64,000 nt of DNA, from contig CM030841.1 in the NCBI GenBank assembly GCA_018105865.1, positions 13,764,182 through 13,828,181 on the forward strand, given 5' to 3'. The DNA is from Metaphire vulgaris. Lineage: Eukaryota; Annelida; Clitellata; Crassiclitellata; Megascolecidae. A program made the position numbers and the translations under genes. Below the pieces are notes generated by a model, which saw only the letters and a program-made list of their open reading frames with translations, made no database searches and had not been told where the DNA came from. How positions within the stretch are numbered: the first letter of the stretch is position 1; the number at the start of each line of letters is the position of its first letter. Shown piece after piece: positions 60,465 to 64,000 of this stretch.

Positions 60465-60537
60465 TTCCTTGTTGGTATAGTGGTAAGCATCCTCACCTAT
60501 TATGTGGGTGGATCGAGGATTCAATTCCCTGACGGAA
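60465..60537 (+). pseudogene. tRNA-Asp-like sequence (pseudogene or SINE head)
   Basis: Has recognisable internal Pol III boxes: TTGGTATAGTGGT (box A) and GGATTCAATTCC (box B). The layout follows tRNA-Asp, but the anticodon position reads ATT instead of GTC. The anticodon stem pairs with one G-T wobble, while the T stem and acceptor stem contain mismatches. More likely a decayed tRNA copy or SINE head than a working tRNA gene. Confidence 0.5.
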
Positions 60538-60699
60538 TCCTAAATATTACTGAACACAAATAAGCAGTCACAACGGTGTTACTAGCAAAAACATTATAAA
60601 AATTTATGAGATTTTACTTATCGATTCAGTTCTGTTTATTGCATTTAAGTGTTTTTTAAAATTATTGCTATAATCGATAATTTCACTGATCTTTCTTGC

Positions 60700-60815
60700 T
60701 TCACTTGAATTGTATTCCGATGGGTTTGGTGTGCCATGCATGGCTGATGCCTTGGGCATTATGATAGTTTTGGTCGATTGATCGATTGGTTGTGATTGGT
60801 TGATCCATTGATTGG

Positions 60816-60855
<40 letters not shown>
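60700..60855 (+). repeat. SINE-like retroposon with (GATT)n tail
   Basis: GTGTGCCATGCATGGCTGATGCC-type core followed by GGGCATTATGATAG and about ten GATT units. Third member of the family at 6650 and 30285. Confidence 0.6.
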
Positions 60856-61299
60856 CCCTTGTTCCTCTGATGACTCATGAGGTGGTGTTGCATGGGTGAG
60901 AATTCTTTGGAAGTGAGTTGATTGAGTGGCAGAATGACAGCCCAGTTAATTGATTAGTGGATGATTCAGCAAGTATCTCTTAGGCTTTGTGTTTCCTATA
61001 GTGCTGCACCGGGATGATGCATGCCGTTTGTTGCAACAGTGATGGTTACAATGAGCAGTTGCTGATTGCGGGATAGTCACTTCTAGCAACAGTGACATTT
61101 ATTAACCTTCATCCATCAATTGTGAGCCTTTGTAAGGTTGCTTCCTTTTCCTTTACATCGCTGGCTAGTAGAAGTGCTGTAAACGCTCTGAACATGTGTG
61201 TGCATGTGTGTGTATGTGTGTGTGTGTATGTGCGCTCATGCGTGCTTTTTGTTTTTAAGCAGCTAGTCCTGTACTGGCGGTATATGAAATCACAAAAAT

Positions 61300-61481
61300 C
61301 AGGGGCGTAGTGAGGGGGTATATTGGTATATATACCCCACAAATCAGTCTACCTTAAACGTTTTTTATGTGATTTACATGTGGTTACATGTGGTTTATAT
61401 GGTTTATGTGGTTTATAGTTAAGATTATACCCACCCAAAATATTTATACCCTCCCAAATCAAATTCCTGGCTACGCCCCTG
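61300..61481. mobile_element. hAT-type MITE, CAGGGGCGTAG ends
   Basis: Perfect inverted ends CAGGGGCGTAG. Perfect 8-bp duplication ACAAAAAT at 61292-61299 and 61482-61489. The interior has a TATACCCC/GGGGTATA palindrome and a GGTTTATATGGTTTATGTGG stutter. Confidence 0.9.
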
Positions 61482-61654
61482 ACAAAAATGTTAATCCTTG
61501 GACTTGTCACTGCCTGACCAGTGGGCTGACTCCTTTGTTCCAGTGAAATGGAATGGAACAATTAAATGCAGCCCATTTCCTGTCACTTGTACAGTCTAGA
61601 GACTCCAGTTAGGCATGGGCGGTTTCAAATATTTATTACTGTTCAGACTCCAAG

Positions 61655-61850
61655 CAGTGGCGGCTCCACCGGGGGGGCCAGGGGGGGCCCGTGCCCCCCC
61701 CTATTGAGAGCCTGGCCCCCCCAGTGGCCCCCCCAGTTGGGACCCTATACTTAATGCTACATACATTAAACAACAAATGGTTGGCCCCCCATGATTAGAA
61801 GTTGCCCCCCCAACGGCCCCCCCACTTGCCAAATCCTAGAGCCGCCACTG
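61655..61850 (-). mobile_element. hAT MITE, CAGTGGCGGCTC family, copy 3
   Basis: Opposite orientation to the copies at 48303 and 48782, with the same interior (CCATGATTAGAAGTTGCC, CACTTGCCAAATCCTAGAGC). Perfect 8-bp duplication ACTCCAAG at 61647-61654 and 61851-61858. Confidence 0.9.
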
Positions 61851-61965
61851 ACTCCAAGTGGAGTTGAAAGGTGGGCCAGTTGGGCACGGTGTGCTATCAC
61901 CGGCAGAATGAGAGGAATAGGAAACCCAGGATGGACAGTAATTAGTAACTTTAACATGGCTTTGA

Positions 61966-62030
61966 TTTAATAATAATAATAATACTACTACTACTACTAC
62001 TACTAATAATAATAATAATAATTATTATTA

Positions 62031-62077
<47 letters not shown>

Positions 62078-62078
62078 G
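61966..62078. repeat. (TAA)n / (CTA)n / (TTA)n compound microsatellite
   Basis: TAA, then CTA, then TAA, then TTA blocks, so that the two ends are inverted relative to each other. Followed by TGCACTTTTATAGCACCAG, a retroposon edge also seen near 35450. Confidence 0.88.
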
Positions 62079-62296
62079 CACTTTTATAGCACCAGTTTTA
62101 ATACTCTAAGGGTATCAATCGATGGTACTTAAAGTTCATCAGCAAGAGACCAGGGTCATTCCGGGAATTAGTCAGTGAGAAATAGAGCCAGAGCTATGGA
62201 GTACCGTACATTATACTAATTTAGTTTTCAGTCTAGATCGAAAATGACAGACTGGGCCATGAAATAATTTACAGATTTTTGTCTTCTGCCACCTCT

Positions 62297-62319
62297 TCTT
62301 CTTCTTCTTCTTCTTCTTC

Positions 62320-62369
<50 letters not shown>
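62297..62369. repeat. (TTC)n-(TTA)n microsatellite
   Basis: Eight TTC triplets followed by TTA triplets. The 1.1 kb after it, up to 63538, show no supportable gene or repeat. Confidence 0.9.
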
Positions 62370-63538
62370 GCTCTTGTTCTTCTTTCAGACATTGCTCTTG
62401 TATACATTTCTTTTTCAGGATATTCAATATTTCCTCTTGATATGTCAAAAATAATTTAATTTCCTTTTTTTAATCACCAATTAATTTCTTTTCCTTAGTT
62501 TCCACTTAATTTCAAAGATCTGTTTCAACCCTTTCATTTCAAAAGCCTTAGTGACCTTAGCTGTGAATTGATTTGCAAATTGAATTTTCCAGTTTTTTAA
62601 AACTTATTTTCTTTACATATTGGCTTTCATTTTTGATGTGTTTTTTTGAGGAAATTTTACCTGATGTCATTTCCCAGCCTGCAGAGTTGTTGGGTAAATA
62701 CTACTGTATATGGAAGCTTTATGTGTAGGAACTTTTTGGTATGACTTAGGTAATGATGGAATAGCGCTTTGGCTTTGAAGTGCTTACATTTAGATTTTAG
62801 AATAGGGATAGTTGTTCCTGGTCTCACTGGTTTCATGAGAAAATGAGAAAATATTACTATATTTATGCTGTCGGGTTTTTGCGTCGCTGTGTGTTACTAA
62901 TGATTATGGCCAATACTGAAATTGACTACAATTACGGAAGTGTGAGGGTGTGGCTGTGAACCTTTCAAAGCGCAATTCTCATTTACATCTAATATTGCAG
63001 TACTTCCAAAAGTGGTGGTCTGCTGCCTAAGTTGGGGGGGGGCTCTTTCTTTTCCTCTCTATAATACCAGTATGGTAATTTAATATATTTCATGACATAT
63101 TTAACATCATATTACAGGAAGATGAAGTTTAAAATGGCACTATATTCTACTAGTCTGCTAAACTTGGGAGCTTGGGAAGCACTGTAATATTGTATGCCTA
63201 TCTTTTGCGTAATGATGGTGTCTAATTATGTATGTTTGCAATTGTTGGCATTGGTAGACACAGCACTGATGCTGCTTGTAAGTTGGACACATTTTGGTGC
63301 AACAAATGCAAAAATAAAACCTTAAATTTTCCTGATGGGATGTATAGTAGAAGGCGTTTTTTTTTTATCAAAAGTTTTGTTCTGTTTGCCGCTTAAAAAT
63401 TGAACAAGGACTCAAAATATATTAAATAAAAAATCTGTGTTATTTTATCATTATATTTGTTTCTCTCAGTTTTTGGTTCAACCATGTTATTATTAGTTTG
63501 GCAGTACTGCTTAGGTGCAGAATGTGTTATTCATAATG

Positions 63539-63791
63539 TCGTCGCTGTCTAGGTAATACCTCACATGTGACCATTTTTCAGATTTTTGTTTTTTTGCATT
63601 TTCTTATACGTCATGACACTGCGCATGTATGGTCATATACTTGTTCTTAAATTCGATAGGGAAAATATGTATTTTAAGCTGTTGCAATGCCTCACTTGTG
63701 ATACCCTATTGAGATACAGGGTGACGTTTTTTTTCATTTCCTGAAAAGTTTTGTTTTTTGCACATGTGAGGTATTACCTAGACAGCGACGA
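63539..63791. mobile_element. TIR element with 31-bp perfect inverted ends (253 bp)
   Basis: 63539-63569 and 63761-63791 are exact inverse complements, starting TCGTCGCTGTCTAGGTAATA. The arms' CCTCACATGTG reappears in altered form inside (GCCTCACTTGTGATAC near 63689). No target duplication is evident and there is no frame. Superfamily unassigned. Confidence 0.75.
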
Positions 63792-64000
63792 TGTGCTCTT
63801 TTTAAACTAGTTAAATCCAGTCTGTACGTAAATAGTCTGCATGCAGTGCTGCTACCACATAAGAAGCTGTATCAGTGCTCACAGCCCTTGGGAACTGGAG
63901 GTGTTCCCTGCGAAAAGATTATCTCCAAATCCCAAAGAGTATTAAAATATTTTCAGCGTTCTCTTTATTATACACATGATTTAGTTATTTCTTTTTCTGT

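Overview
This is nuclear DNA from an invertebrate animal. Genes are split into short exons by AT-rich introns and sit among non-LTR retrotransposon ends, tRNA-derived SINEs, microsatellites and many short terminal-inverted-repeat elements. There are no operons, ribosome-binding sites, rRNA genes or CRISPR arrays. The proteins are ordinary metazoan families, so the phylum cannot be fixed from the window alone.

Layout. (1) 1330-3087 (+): an intronless glutaminase with ankyrin repeats. (2) 6545-11108 (+): five-exon mitochondrial pyruvate carrier subunit 2. (3) 13429-15093 (-): ribosomal protein eL42 (RPL36A), with its start codon probably alone on a further upstream exon. (4) 17459-22711 (+): six-exon, about 255-residue basic protein with a BRCT-like domain, head-to-head with eL42. 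(5) 25328-27775 (-): exons of an unidentified Ser/Thr-rich protein, tentative. (6) 29971-38286 (-): seven-exon voltage-gated proton channel of the Hv1 family, about 225 residues. (7) 39295-45812 (+): ten-exon divergent hnRNP K with three KH regions, the middle one lacking its GXXG segment. Genes 6 and 7 are divergent, about 1 kb apart. (8) From about 49 kb to the right edge: a CpG-rich possible first exon and, at 56676-57176 (+), an exon encoding a signal-peptide-like start.

The gene models were built by hand from splice sites, reading phase and remembered family motifs. Exon phases close without gaps in MPC2, eL42, the BRCT-like gene, Hv1 and hnRNP K. That internal consistency is the main support for each model.

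Two features stand out beyond the genes. First, at least fifteen small non-autonomous elements have hAT hallmarks, ten with perfect 8-bp target-site duplications and five with one mismatch, and no transposase is present. Second, three introns in three different genes use a GC-AG boundary with the same GCAAGT donor. Other leads are an 889-bp hAT-like element with dense subterminal palindromes, a TTAA-flanked 72-bp mini-element in two copies, a 253-bp element with 31-bp perfect inverted repeats, an approximately 345-bp tandem unit at two distant loci, and a LINE copy that has lost its reverse transcriptase but kept both flanks.
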